NCBI GenBank assembly: GCA_022823665.1
Contig: JAJEHN010000028.1
Coordinates: 19,915 to 83,914, forward strand
Direction of reading: 5' to 3'
Length of the DNA: 64,000 nucleotides
DNA from: Thermoanaerobaculia bacterium
Lineage (GTDB): Bacteria > Acidobacteriota > Thermoanaerobaculia > Multivoradales > Multivoraceae
Translations under genes and position numbers: made by a program
Part shown: positions 44,730 to 54,275 of the stretch, piece after piece
Layout: every line of letters begins with the position of its first letter
How positions within the stretch are numbered: position 1 is the stretch's first letter
The notes under the pieces: generated by a model
Told to the model about the DNA's origin: nothing
Database searches by the model: none
Seen by the model: only the letters and a program-made list of their open reading frames with translations

Positions 44730-46187
44730 ATGGCTCAGACACACACTCCCGAAGTGAACATCAACGAGGTTCTCAGGCAGGTCGCGCACGAGAAGGACAT
44801 CGACCTGGACAAGTGGATCGTTGCCCTGGAGGACGCGGTCGCATCGGCGGCCAAGAAGCAGCACCACATCAAGGAACCCGTCCGCTCCTACATGGACCGG
44901 GAGACCGGCCAGTTCAGCGCCTTCAGTTATCGAACAGTGGTCGACGAGGTCGAGGACCCCTTCGCCGAGTGGACCCTGGACGAAGCTCGCGAGCACAAGG
45001 AGGACGCCGAGCTGGGCGAGGAGATCGAGTTCCCCATTTCGACCGAGGGCCTGGGCCGGATCGCGGCCCAGTCGGCCAAGCAGGTGCTCTACCAGCGCAT
45101 CCGCGAAGCGGAGCGCGAGAAGATCTTCAACGAGTTCGAGCACCGGGTCGGCGAAGTCGTCAACGGCACCGTCCGGCGGTTCGAGCGAGGCGACATCATC
45201 GTCGACCTCGGCCGGACCGAGGCGATCGTTCCCCGCAGCGAGCAGTCGCGTCACGAGCGCTACAGCCAGGGAGAGCGCATCCGCGGCGTGATCGTCGAGG
45301 TCCACAAGCAACCCAAGGGACCGCAGGTCGTCATGTCCCGAACCGATCCCCGCCTCCTGGTCAAGCTGTTCGAGATGGAGGTGCCGGAGATCTACGACGG
45401 CACCGTGGTCATCAAGACCGCTGTCCGCGCCCCGGGCGAGCGCGCGAAGGTAGCTGTGCTCAGCCGCGAGCGGGACGTCGACCCGGTGGGCGCCTGCGTC
45501 GGCATGAAGGGCTCCCGCGTGCAGTCGATCATTCGCGAACTCCGGGGCGAGAAGATCGACATCATCGAGTTCTCGGAGGACCAGGTCACGTTCGCACAGA
45601 GCGCCCTGGCGCCGGCCCGGATCACCCGCGTCTCGGTGACCCACGAGGGCGCAACGCCGCACCTGGACGTGATCGTCGAGGACGAACAACTTTCCCTGGC
45701 GATCGGCAAGCGGGGTCAGAACGTGCGCCTCGCCAGCGAGCTGATCGGAGCGCGCATCGACATCAAGAGCGAGTCGGACGTCAAGGACGAGGTCGCGGAC
45801 GCGCTGGCCAGGATGCTGAACGTCGACATCGGCGGAGACAGCCTCGACCTCACCGAGATCGACGGGGTCGACGAGGACGTGGCCGCGGCGCTCGAAGGGG
45901 CCGGCTTCGGCGATCTCGAAGCCCTGCAGGGCGCCGGCGCGGAAGCTCTCAGGATGGTGCCCGGGGTCGACGAAGCGGTGGCCGCTTCGATCGTCGAGTG
46001 GGCTACGGCACAGGCCGCGCCCGAGGACGCCGTCGCGGCATCGGAGAGCGAAGGCCCCGCGATGGACGAAGAGGACTTCATGGCGGCGCTCACCCGCGTG
46101 TTCGAGGAAGAGTCCGGCGCCGCCGGGGACGAAACCGCGCCAGAGGCGCAGGCCGGCAGCGACGATTCGGAGAACGGCGAAACCTAG
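44730..46187 (+). CDS. nusA: Transcription termination/antitermination factor NusA
   Basis: 485 residues. The order is an N-terminal RNA-polymerase-binding domain (1-130), an S1 domain (VNGTVRRFERGDIIVDLGRTEAIVP), and two KH domains (DPVGACVGMKGSRVQSIIREL and LAIGKRGQNVRLASEL). A C-terminal region follows with a helix-hairpin-helix repeat (IDGVDEDVAAALEGAGFGDLEAL) and an acidic tail. NusA modulates pausing, intrinsic termination and antitermination. NusA acting on the terminator-like hairpin upstream of rimP would make an autoregulatory loop, which is inference. Confidence 0.96.
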   Translation: MAQTHTPEVNINEVLRQVAHEKDIDLDKWIVALEDAVASAAKKQHHIKEPVRSYMDRETGQFSAFSYRTVVDEVEDPFAEWTLDEAREHKEDAELGEEIEFPISTEGLGRIAAQSAKQVLYQRIREAEREKIFNEFEHRVGEVVNGTVRRFERGDIIVDLGRTEAIVPRSEQSRHERYSQGERIRGVIVEVHKQPKGPQVVMSRTDPRLLVKLFEMEVPEIYDGTVVIKTAVRAPGERAKVAVLSRERDVDPVGACVGMKGSRVQSIIRELRGEKIDIIEFSEDQVTFAQSALAPARITRVSVTHEGATPHLDVIVEDEQLSLAIGKRGQNVRLASELIGARIDIKSESDVKDEVADALARMLNVDIGGDSLDLTEIDGVDEDVAAALEGAGFGDLEALQGAGAEALRMVPGVDEAVAASIVEWATAQAAPEDAVAASESEGPAMDEEDFMAALTRVFEEESGAAGDETAPEAQAGSDDSENGET

Positions 46188-46243
46188 CGGCGCGCAGGGT
46201 CAGGACGAGCGACTAAACAGAGAACCGGGGGACCGAAGACTTC

Positions 46244-48664
46244 ATGGGCAAAATCCGGCTGCAGGATCTGGCCAAGCGGATGAACGTGGCCGAACAGGAC
46301 TTGCTGTTCAAGTTCCGTTCGATCGGTGTGCGCGTCGAGGGTGAAGACGCGATGATCGACACGGACATCATCAAGGCCCTGCTCGAGGGCAAGAAGATCG
46401 CCGGCCCGCAGCGCGAGGTCATCCTCCGTGATCGCGCGGCTCCGCCGGCGGCGCCCCGCCGGCGTCCCATCTCGAGCCTCCGGCCGCCGCCGGGTCCGAT
46501 GCGTCCGAACCGCCGCCGCTCGATCGTCCACAAGCAGACGATCCGCACCCTGACGCCCACCGAGTCGAAGCCGAAACCGCCTACCCCGGAGGAAATCGCG
46601 GCGAAGGAGATCGCCGCCGAGGAAGCCGCCGCGGCGGCGCGGGCGCCCGCCCAGCCCGCCGAAGCACCCCCCGCAACAGCGGCTCCGCCCGGAACGCCGA
46701 AGTCCGATCCCGCCTCCACTGCGGCAGTGGAGACCGTCCAGCCGCCGCCTGCCGCGGCGACGCCGCCCGCGATCGAGACCCGCGCCCAACCGGAGCCCAC
46801 GTCACCCCAGGTGGACCTGCGCACCCGCCGCGAACGCCAGGAAGACCGGCAGAAGGCCGCCGAAGTCGCGATCGAGGACCCCGGCCAGCGGGGCACGATC
46901 ACGATCTCGGAGGGGCTGCAGGTCCGCGACCTGGCCGAGAAGATGGGCGTCAAGGCGAAGGACCTGCTGAAGATGCTGTTCGACCGGGGCCTGATGGCGA
47001 CCGTGAACCATCTCCTGGAGCCGGAACTCGCCGTGGAACTGGCGGAACAGATGGGCTTCGAAGCCCTGATCGTCTCGTTCGAGGAGGAGATCCAGCTCGA
47101 GCAGGAAGAAGAACTGGAAGCGAGCCGTGCCGAGGCGGATGGACCGACCCGGGTCGAACGTCCACCGATCGTCACGATCATGGGCCACGTCGATCACGGC
47201 AAGACCTCACTGCTCGACGCGATCCGCAAGTCCCGCCTCACCGAGGGCGAGTTCGGCGGCATCACGCAGCACATCGCGGCCTACCAGGTCGCGCACAACG
47301 ACGGCCGGATCACGTTCCTGGATACCCCCGGACACGAGGCGTTCACCCAGCTCCGGGCCCGCGGAGCGAAGGTCACGGACATCGTCATTCTCGTCGTCGC
47401 GGCGGACGACGGCGTGATGCCGCAGACTCTCGAAGCGCTCGACCACGCCCGGGCAGCGGCCGTGCCGATCCTGGTCGCCATCAACAAGATCGACCGCCCG
47501 AACGCCAACGTGGACCGGGTCAAGCAGCAACTGGCGGATCGCGACCTCGTCGTGGAGGACTGGGGCGGCGACGTGATCGCCGTCCCCGTCTCCGCGATCA
47601 AGGGAGACGGAATCGACGAGCTGCTCGAGATGATCAACCTCACGGCCGAAGTCGCCGAACTCCGCTCCAGCCCGGAACTTCAGGGCCAGGGAGTGGTGAT
47701 CGAAGCGAGCAAGGAGACCGGTCGCGGCTCGGTCGCCACGGTGCTCGTCCAGGACGGAACGCTGCACGTCGGCGACGTCTTCGTCTGCGGTTCGACGTGG
47801 GGTCGCGTCCGGTCGCTGATGAACGATATGGGCAAGCGTGTGACCGACGCGCCTCCCTCCACGCCGGTGGAGGTCTCGGGGTTCAACGAGCTGCCTGAAG
47901 CCGGCGATCCCTTCCAGGCGACGGCACAGGAGGCGCGGGCGCGGTCCATCGCCGAGTTCCGAAGTGAGGAGAAGCGGCGCATGGACCTGGCGCCGGCCAC
48001 CGGCGGCGTCTCCCTCGAGAGTCTGTTCGCGAGCCTGAAGGAGGGCGAGGTCAAGGAACTGCCCGTCATCCTGAAGGCGGACGTGCAGGGCTCGGTCGAG
48101 GTGCTGCGCGAGACCCTGCAGAAACTCTCCACCGACAAGGTCAAGGTTCGGGTGATCCGCTCCGCCGTCGGCGCCGTGACCACTCACGATGTCCTTCTGG
48201 CTTCCGCCTCCGGCGCGATCATCTATGGCTTCAACGTTCGACCCGAACGCAGCGCGACGGAACTCGCCGGCAAGGAAGAGGTCGACGTGCGGCTGCACAC
48301 GGTCATCTACGAGCTGACGGACGAGTTGATCGCGGCGATGACCGGACTGCTCGAACCCACCTACCGGGAAGTGTCGCGCGGACGCGCCGAGGTGCGCGAG
48401 ATCTTCAAGGTGCCGAAGGTCGGCATGATCGCCGGTTGCCACGTGATCAACGGCGTCATCGCACGCAACTCCCAGATCCGTCTGGTCCGGGACAGCGTCG
48501 TCGTTCACGAGGGTCGGATCGGTTCGCTGCGCCGCTTCAAGGACGACACGGCGGAAGTGCGAAGCGGCTTCGACTGCGGCATCGGCATCGACCGCTACCA
48601 GGACGTCAAGCCCGGCGACCTGATCGAGGCCTTCGACCACGAAGCCGTCGAGCCGACGCTCTAG
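46244..48664 (+). CDS. infB: Translation initiation factor IF-2
   Basis: 806 residues. An N-terminal IF2_N domain ([19 protein letters not shown]) is followed by a long Pro/Ala-rich linker and a second IF2_N domain ([19 protein letters not shown]). The GTPase core follows with the P-loop [12 protein letters not shown] (from residue 314), DTPGHEAF and NKIDR, and then domains II-IV. It brings initiator tRNA to the 30S subunit and promotes subunit joining. It lies 56 bases after nusA and six bases before rbfA. Confidence 0.97.
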   Translation: MGKIRLQDLAKRMNVAEQDLLFKFRSIGVRVEGEDAMIDTDIIKALLEGKKIAGPQREVILRDRAAPPAAPRRRPISSLRPPPGPMRPNRRRSIVHKQTIRTLTPTESKPKPPTPEEIAAKEIAAEEAAAAARAPAQPAEAPPATAAPPGTPKSDPASTAAVETVQPPPAAATPPAIETRAQPEPTSPQVDLRTRRERQEDRQKAAEVAIEDPGQRGTITISEGLQVRDLAEKMGVKAKDLLKMLFDRGLMATVNHLLEPELAVELAEQMGFEALIVSFEEEIQLEQEEELEASRAEADGPTRVERPPIVTIMGHVDHGKTSLLDAIRKSRLTEGEFGGITQHIAAYQVAHNDGRITFLDTPGHEAFTQLRARGAKVTDIVILVVAADDGVMPQTLEALDHARAAAVPILVAINKIDRPNANVDRVKQQLADRDLVVEDWGGDVIAVPVSAIKGDGIDELLEMINLTAEVAELRSSPELQGQGVVIEASKETGRGSVATVLVQDGTLHVGDVFVCGSTWGRVRSLMNDMGKRVTDAPPSTPVEVSGFNELPEAGDPFQATAQEARARSIAEFRSEEKRRMDLAPATGGVSLESLFASLKEGEVKELPVILKADVQGSVEVLRETLQKLSTDKVKVRVIRSAVGAVTTHDVLLASASGAIIYGFNVRPERSATELAGKEEVDVRLHTVIYELTDELIAAMTGLLEPTYREVSRGRAEVREIFKVPKVGMIAGCHVINGVIARNSQIRLVRDSVVVHEGRIGSLRRFKDDTAEVRSGFDCGIGIDRYQDVKPGDLIEAFDHEAVEPTL

Positions 48665-48670
48665 AACCCG

Positions 48671-49006
48671 GTGACATCCGTATCCCAGGCCCGCGCACGC
48701 GACCTGCTGCGCCGGGAGTTGACGGACATACTGCGCCGGGAGGTGCAGGATCCCAGGGCGGCGCTCGCGAGCATCGCCGATCTCACCCTCAGCGCCGACC
48801 GCTCCCACGCGCACGTCCGGCTTTCCGTGCTCGGCGACGACCAGGAGCGCCAGGCCGCGATCCGGGCGGTCCGGCGGGCGGCCGGCTTCATCCGCGGCCG
48901 CCTGGGTCGCCGCCTGCGCCTCCGGCGCACCCCGGAACTCCACTTCGAGCTCTACCGGGGCGCTGAACACGCCGAGCGCATCGACCAACTCCTGAGCGAA
49001 CTGTGA
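48671..49006 (+). CDS. rbfA: Ribosome-binding factor A
   Basis: 111 residues, GTG start. Single KH-like domain: ARDLLRRELTDILRREVQDPR at the N-terminus, HAHVRLSVLGDD, and RRAAGFIRGRLGRRLRLRRTPELHFELYRG. It helps mature the 5' end region of 16S rRNA in the 30S subunit. The stop overlaps the GTG of the DHH phosphoesterase gene (GTGA). Confidence 0.93.
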   Translation: MTSVSQARARDLLRRELTDILRREVQDPRAALASIADLTLSADRSHAHVRLSVLGDDQERQAAIRAVRRAAGFIRGRLGRRLRLRRTPELHFELYRGAEHAERIDQLLSEL

Positions 49007-50028
49007 ACTCAGCGCGCGGCACCGTCCCCTCCGACCTGCTCGAGGCGTTCCGCTCCGGCGAACGCTTCCTGCTCTCGAGCCACGCCCACCCGGACGGCGA
49101 CGCGATCGGCTCCGAGGTGGCGCTCGCCCGCCTCCTGCGCGGCTGGGGTCGTTCCGCCACGATCTGGAACGCGGACCCGGCCCCGGACACCTGTTCCGCC
49201 GTGACCGCGGACGTGCCGATCCACGTCGGCCGGACGCCGCCGGCCGGTTTCCCGGACGAGTTCGACTTCGCCGTTCCGCTCGAATGTCCGCGACTCGACC
49301 GTACCGACCTGGAGGACGCCCTGAGGCTCCTGCCGATCCTGAACATCGACCACCACCTGGGCAACCAGCTCTACGGCCGGGCCAACTGGGTCGACACCGC
49401 AGCGCCGGCCGTGGCCGAAATGGTCCTGCGCCTCGCGCAGGCCCTCGATCTCGAGATCGACGAAAGGACGGCCACTGCGCTGTATCTCGGCCTGTCGACC
49501 GACACGGGCAGCTTCCGCTTCTCGAACGCGACGTCCCGCGCCTTCGAGGCGGCGGCCGAACTCGTCCGTTACGGCGCGCGGCCCGAGCGGGTCGCGGGCT
49601 GGGTCTACGAGTCCCGGTCGCCCGGCGCCGTGCGGCTGCTGGCGGAGATGCTCGGCACGCTGGAACTCCACTGCGACGAACGGGTCGCCAGTGTGCGCCT
49701 GGAGCTCTCGATGTTCGAGCGCGCCGGCGCCTGCCAGACGGATTCCGAGGGCCTGATCGACCATCCGCGCTCGATCCGCGACGTCGAGGCCGTCGCACTC
49801 TTCCGTGAACGGCCGGAAGGCGACGTCAAGGTGTCGCTCAGGAGCCGTGGCCGGATCGACGTGGGAGCCATCGCGTCGCGGCGGGGCGGTGGCGGCCACC
49901 GCAACGCCGCCGGTTGCCTAGTCGAGGACCGGAAGGACGAGCAGGCCCTGATGGACGAACTCGCCACCGCCGTGGAAGCGGCGACCGCGGACGACCGGAG
50001 CCAGTCCGGGAACGAGACGGCGCCGTGA
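49003..50028 (+). CDS. DHH/DHHA1 phosphoesterase (NrnA-like oligoribonuclease/pAp phosphatase)
   Basis: 341 residues, GTG start within the rbfA stop. The DHH domain shows SSHAHPDGDAIGSE (25-38), a second metal site, NIDHHLGN, and STDTGSFRFSN. The DHHA1 domain ends with the substrate-binding GGGGHRNAAG. NrnA degrades 2-5-mer RNA and converts pAp to AMP. It commonly sits between rbfA and truB in bacteria lacking orn, as here. The stop overlaps the truB start (GTGA). Confidence 0.92.
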   Translation: MNSARGTVPSDLLEAFRSGERFLLSSHAHPDGDAIGSEVALARLLRGWGRSATIWNADPAPDTCSAVTADVPIHVGRTPPAGFPDEFDFAVPLECPRLDRTDLEDALRLLPILNIDHHLGNQLYGRANWVDTAAPAVAEMVLRLAQALDLEIDERTATALYLGLSTDTGSFRFSNATSRAFEAAAELVRYGARPERVAGWVYESRSPGAVRLLAEMLGTLELHCDERVASVRLELSMFERAGACQTDSEGLIDHPRSIRDVEAVALFRERPEGDVKVSLRSRGRIDVGAIASRRGGGGHRNAAGCLVEDRKDEQALMDELATAVEAATADDRSQSGNETAP

Positions 50029-50972
50029 CCTCCAGTAGCGAACGCCACGGTCTGCTTCTCGTCGACAAGCGGCCCGGCGGCACGTCCCATGACGTCGTCC
50101 GCATCGCGCGGCGGGCGCTCGGTCAGCGCAAGATAGGGCACTGCGGCACCCTCGACCCCAACGCCACCGGCCTGCTCCTCCTGACCGCCGGTCGGGGCAC
50201 GCGGCTTACCCGCTTCCTGATCCAGGCGCCAAAGGTCTACGAGGGCGAGATCCAGCTCGGCGCGGCCACCGACACCTACGACGCCGCCGGCAAAGTCACG
50301 TTCGAGGGCTCGACCGCCGACCTTACGGCGGACGACGTCGCCAGCGCGATGAAGGAGTTCGAAGGGTCGCTGCACCAGTTGCCGCCTCCCTACTCCGCCA
50401 AGAAGATCGGCGGTCGGAAGTACTACGAACTCGCGCGCCAGGGCCAGGACTTCGAGCGCCAGGGCAAGGACGTCGAGATCCACGAATTCGCGCCAGCCGG
50501 CGCGTTCGGCGACCCCGGTCCGGACCGGGTCGCATTCCGGCTGGGCTGCTCAACCGGCGCCTACGCCCGGTCGCTCGCTCACGACCTCGGCGAGCGCCTC
50601 GGCTGCGGCGGCCACCTGGCGACGCTCCGGCGGCTTCGGGTCGGCTCGTTCGAGGTCGAGGCGGCGGTGGACTCGGAGCGCCTCGAGGGCGTCGCTCGCG
50701 GCGCCGAGCCGCTGGAGGTGGACGAACTGGGCTCCGCCTGGGTGCCGTTCGACGAGATCCCGCTGCCGTTCCCGACCGTCGCGATGGACGCCACCCAGGA
50801 ACGGCGCATCACGCACGGCCAGACGGTGCTGGCGCCCGGCATCGATGCTGGCGAGGGAGACTGGGTCCAGCTCGCGGACGGTCGTGGACGGTTCCTCGCC
50901 GTGGCGACGGTGGCCGAACGGATCGGCGACCGGGGCCTGGCGGTCGTGCAACCGAAGATCGTGTTCCGATGA
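50025..50972 (+). CDS. truB: tRNA pseudouridine(55) synthase TruB
   Basis: 315 residues, GTG start overlapping the previous stop. Catalytic Asp44 lies in HCGTLDPNATGLLLL. YSAKKIGGRKYYELAR and the later GCSTGAYARSLAHDLG are the standard TruB blocks, and a PUA-like C-terminus is present (VLAPGIDAGEGDWVQLADGRGRFLAVATV). It makes pseudouridine 55 in the T-loop of tRNAs. It is the last translation gene before the two large exported-protein genes; rpsO resumes 10.3 kb later. Confidence 0.95.
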   Translation: MTSSSERHGLLLVDKRPGGTSHDVVRIARRALGQRKIGHCGTLDPNATGLLLLTAGRGTRLTRFLIQAPKVYEGEIQLGAATDTYDAAGKVTFEGSTADLTADDVASAMKEFEGSLHQLPPPYSAKKIGGRKYYELARQGQDFERQGKDVEIHEFAPAGAFGDPGPDRVAFRLGCSTGAYARSLAHDLGERLGCGGHLATLRRLRVGSFEVEAAVDSERLEGVARGAEPLEVDELGSAWVPFDEIPLPFPTVAMDATQERRITHGQTVLAPGIDAGEGDWVQLADGRGRFLAVATVAERIGDRGLAVVQPKIVFR

Positions 50973-51019
50973 CCCCCGACACCGACGACTCGCTGAAACC
51001 GTGCCGTCCCAGGCCGCGC

Positions 51020-51025
51020 TATACT
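51020..51025 (+). promoter_or_regulatory. Possible -10 element upstream of the metalloprotease gene
   Basis: TATACT within GCCGCGCTATACTGGCGCG. No good -35 at 16-18 bases; CTGAAA at 50993-50998 is 21 bases away. A similar GCCGTGCTACACTCCGCG occurs before rpsO at 61156-61173. Weak evidence. Confidence 0.35.
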
Positions 51026-51117
51026 GGCGCGACACGGTGCTCCGTGCTGATGACGGCCTCCTGATGTTGGCGGGAGGCGGGAGAGCAGGTTTGCTGGTTT
51101 CGCCCCTCGGGGGCTAC

Positions 51118-54100
51118 ATGTGGGTTGGTTGCGGCTCGGTCAAGTGTCGACGCGCGGCAGCGGTGCTGGCTCTGGCGGGGCTGCTGCTGACGGCCTCGGC
51201 CGCCCAGGCGCAGCGTCTGCTGACGCTCGTGCCGGGCGTGGGCGCGGCGTCGTCCACGGACGATCCGGGCCCGACCATCGGCCCGCTGCCCACGGCGGTG
51301 CAGGTGGACCTGGAACTGCTCCGCGGCGATCCGTCGTGGCTGGAAGTGCCGACGCCCGACGGCGACGTGCTGTCGGCGGAGCGGAGCGTGTTCGAGGACC
51401 GGGGCGACGGCGACCTGATGTGGTCCGGCGGCCAGCCCGGCGCGGGCTACGACACGGTAGTGCTCACCGTGGAGGGCGGCCGCCTGGTGGGCCGGTTCGC
51501 CGCGGCGGGCGGCGGGGCGTACCGGATTCACGCGAACCGTGCGGGCCGTGGCGGCATCGCGCCGATCGCGGCGCCGGACCCGGACTCGCCCGTGCCGCTG
51601 TGCGCGGTGCACGAGGACGCGGAGGAGGTCGATCACGCGGCCGCGCACGTCGCGGCGGGCGCTCACGCGATGGCCCCTCCCCGCCGGGTGAGCAATCCCC
51701 AGAGCCATGACCGGCTCGACATCCTGGTGGCGTACACGGCGACGGCGGCCGAGAACTGGGCCGCGATGGGCGGCCCCCATGCGGCAATCCGGCACGCCGG
51801 CGACTACCTGAAGATGGTGTTTCGGAACAACCGGATCGAGGTCGTGCCGCACATCGTCCACACGGCGCAGGCGCCGGCCGCTTTCGATCGAGCGGCGAGA
51901 GACGGGAGCGGGGATGTGTTCGCGGGATATGGCGACCCAAGCCGGGCGCACTTCCTGGCGGACGTCCGAATCGTGGATGCAGATCTGCTGCACCTGCGTC
52001 ACGAGCATCGGGCCGACGTGGTGTATCTGTTCACGGGCGAGCCCGCGTCCCTGTTGTACGCCTGCGGCGGCGCTGCAGGACTGAGCAAGGGCGTTACGGC
52101 CCGGGAGGTGCAAGCCACAGGCTGGAGCACGAACCACCCGCATGGATGTCCCGACTACGCCGTCGTTTTCGTACACGAGATCGGGCACGTCCTGGGCGCC
52201 GATCACGATCCGGCCAACGTCAGCGCGCCGGATTATCTGTTCCGGGCGTACGCCACGGGCCATGCCGACTACGACGTCATGCCGAGCGTCGGCACCGCGA
52301 TGAGCTACCGGGGCCAGGTCGAGCCGTTCTTCTCAACGCCCCGGATCCGCCCCTGGGGCGCGGTGCTCGGCATCGCGGACGAACAGGACAACGAGCGGTT
52401 GTTGCAAGAGACCGTTCACATCGGCGTTCAGTTCAGCGACTATCTGCGGTCGCTCGAGGGAGCTCCGGCGCCGCCAACCGATCTTCGGATTTCTTACGAG
52501 GGCGGCAGCCTGCACCTCTCCTGGCGAGACAATGCGCCGGACGCGGACGGATACGAACTGGAATCCGACGGAGAGTTCCTGATGCTCGAAGGCCGCACCG
52601 AGGCGACCGTCACCGGCGACATCGTTGTACAGAACGCCCAGTACATGGTGAGAGCGACGAAGAACGGCGTACGGTCTCTGCGCAGCAACATCGTGTACCT
52701 CACCATACCTGACGGCCCGATCGCGGCGCCGTCGGGCGTTTCCGTGACGGTCAACGCGGCTCTGGGTTCGCCCGAGATCCGCTGGACGGACAACTCGACC
52801 AACGAAGAGGTCTTCGACGTTCAACTGCTACTTGACGGCGAGCCGGTCGAGCGACACGGGGTCCCGGCAGACAGCGAGCGTTCCGAGTTCGGCAGGTGGG
52901 GGGGGAAGTTCCCAGGCCGCGACGTTTACGGAGCGCGCGTGTTCGCCTGCAGTTACTATGTCTGCTCCGAGAGCAGCGAGACGGTGACCTTCCGGTGGGA
53001 CCATCCGCTGAATGGGCAGCCGCCCGCGGACCTTTCCGCGTCGCCGATCGGGCCGACCACGATACGCGTCGCCTGGAGGGCCGAGCCGCCGATGAGTTAC
53101 GACGTTTACGCGAGCCTTCGAGGCTGGCTCCACTCCCGGGAATGGGATGGGTCGAGGGATGCCCGCGGGCGGGCCCATGTCGACTTCGAGAACCTGGCTC
53201 GCGGCGGCCGCTACAGGTTCGAGGTCATTCCCTCAGGGCCCGGCGGTGAAGCTACGCGCTCCCGGGTCTATCTGACGCTGGGGGCGCGCGGCGAGGGTCC
53301 GCGGGCACCTTCGAACGTCGCCTTCGTTAGCGAGGGTAGGCGGACGTTCGTGAGTTGGAAGGACAACTCGAGCGACGAAATGGGCTTCGAGGTTCAGGAG
53401 AAGCTGAAGCACCACCGGTACTCGTGGAGGAGACTGGTCACGGTCCCCGCGGACGTGGAATCGGTAGCCTATGACGAGTTAGCCTTTTGGGCAGGAGGAC
53501 ACGATTTCCGTGTCTTCGCGTTCAACGAGCGCGGTTACTCAGTCAGCAGCGAGCTCGGCGTGGAGCAGCCGCTCCGGCGTCCGAAGGCTGCCTTCGAGTT
53601 CGACACTCCGTGCGACGAGCAGTTCTGCAGGACGTTCTCCGGCAGGCCCGTGTCGTTGGTGGACACGAGCCATGGCATCGTTGAGGAGAGGCGCTGGAAC
53701 TTCGGCGACGGCGCCACGTCGACCCTGCGCTCCCCGACGCACTCCTGGTCTTCGCCCGGCCGTTACACCGTCACCCTGACGGTGAGCAATCGGAGGGGCC
53801 AGGACTCGGTGACTCGGCACGTGCTGGTCGCGCCGACGCGGGTTCCCGGCCCCTGCCGGGCGGATGGGGAAACGCTCTGCCTTCAGGGCTCGCGATTCGA
53901 GGTGAAGGCGCACTGGCGGCAGGCTGACGGCGCGTCCGGCGCCGGGCTGGTCGTCCCGGAAGGGACGGGCGACTCCGGTCTGTTCCGGTTCTTCGATTCC
54001 TCGAACTGGGAAGTGCTGATCAAGGTGCTGGACGGTTGCTCGAACAACGGTCACGTGTGGGTACTGGGCGCATCGACGACCGATCTGGGGTACGTGATCA

Positions 54101-54225
54101 CGGTGACCGACACGACTACCGAGAAATCACGGACATACACCAACGAGCCCGGCCGGCCGGCGCCGGCGATCGTGGATACCGACGCCTTCTCGGCGCCCTG
54201 CGTCGTGGACGCGGCGGCTCGGTAG
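51118..54225 (+). CDS. Secreted zinc metalloprotease with FN3 and PKD domains
   Basis: 1,035 residues from the ATG at 51118; ATG 51064 is an in-frame alternative. A signal peptide (hydrophobic 13-30, cleavage after AQA) starts the protein. After a ~170-residue propeptide-like region comes a metzincin-type domain with HEIGHVLGADHD (353-364) and a Met-turn AMSYRG, resembling M12-like or peptidyl-Asp metalloproteases. Three or four fibronectin III-like domains follow (for example LHLSWRDNAPDADGYELE, FVSWKDNSSDEMGFEVQE). Then comes a PKD domain (RRWNFGDGATSTLRS) and a C-terminal module beginning LCLQGSRFEVKAHWR with FRFFDSSNWEVLIKVLDGC. I associate that module with Acidobacteriota exported proteins. 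It likely degrades extracellular protein. It lies between truB and a giant surface protein gene. Confidence 0.85.
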   Translation: MWVGCGSVKCRRAAAVLALAGLLLTASAAQAQRLLTLVPGVGAASSTDDPGPTIGPLPTAVQVDLELLRGDPSWLEVPTPDGDVLSAERSVFEDRGDGDLMWSGGQPGAGYDTVVLTVEGGRLVGRFAAAGGGAYRIHANRAGRGGIAPIAAPDPDSPVPLCAVHEDAEEVDHAAAHVAAGAHAMAPPRRVSNPQSHDRLDILVAYTATAAENWAAMGGPHAAIRHAGDYLKMVFRNNRIEVVPHIVHTAQAPAAFDRAARDGSGDVFAGYGDPSRAHFLADVRIVDADLLHLRHEHRADVVYLFTGEPASLLYACGGAAGLSKGVTAREVQATGWSTNHPHGCPDYAVVFVHEIGHVLGADHDPANVSAPDYLFRAYATGHADYDVMPSVGTAMSYRGQVEPFFSTPRIRPWGAVLGIADEQDNERLLQETVHIGVQFSDYLRSLEGAPAPPTDLRISYEGGSLHLSWRDNAPDADGYELESDGEFLMLEGRTEATVTGDIVVQNAQYMVRATKNGVRSLRSNIVYLTIPDGPIAAPSGVSVTVNAALGSPEIRWTDNSTNEEVFDVQLLLDGEPVERHGVPADSERSEFGRWGGKFPGRDVYGARVFACSYYVCSESSETVTFRWDHPLNGQPPADLSASPIGPTTIRVAWRAEPPMSYDVYASLRGWLHSREWDGSRDARGRAHVDFENLARGGRYRFEVIPSGPGGEATRSRVYLTLGARGEGPRAPSNVAFVSEGRRTFVSWKDNSSDEMGFEVQEKLKHHRYSWRRLVTVPADVESVAYDELAFWAGGHDFRVFAFNERGYSVSSELGVEQPLRRPKAAFEFDTPCDEQFCRTFSGRPVSLVDTSHGIVEERRWNFGDGATSTLRSPTHSWSSPGRYTVTLTVSNRRGQDSVTRHVLVAPTRVPGPCRADGETLCLQGSRFEVKAHWRQADGASGAGLVVPEGTGDSGLFRFFDSSNWEVLIKVLDGCSNNGHVWVLGASTTDLGYVITVTDTTTEKSRTYTNEPGRPAPAIVDTDAFSAPCVVDAAAR

Positions 54226-54275
54226 CGAACGGCGCACTCCGGGCTGGTTGGCGAGAGGGGAGAGCGCGTGAGATC

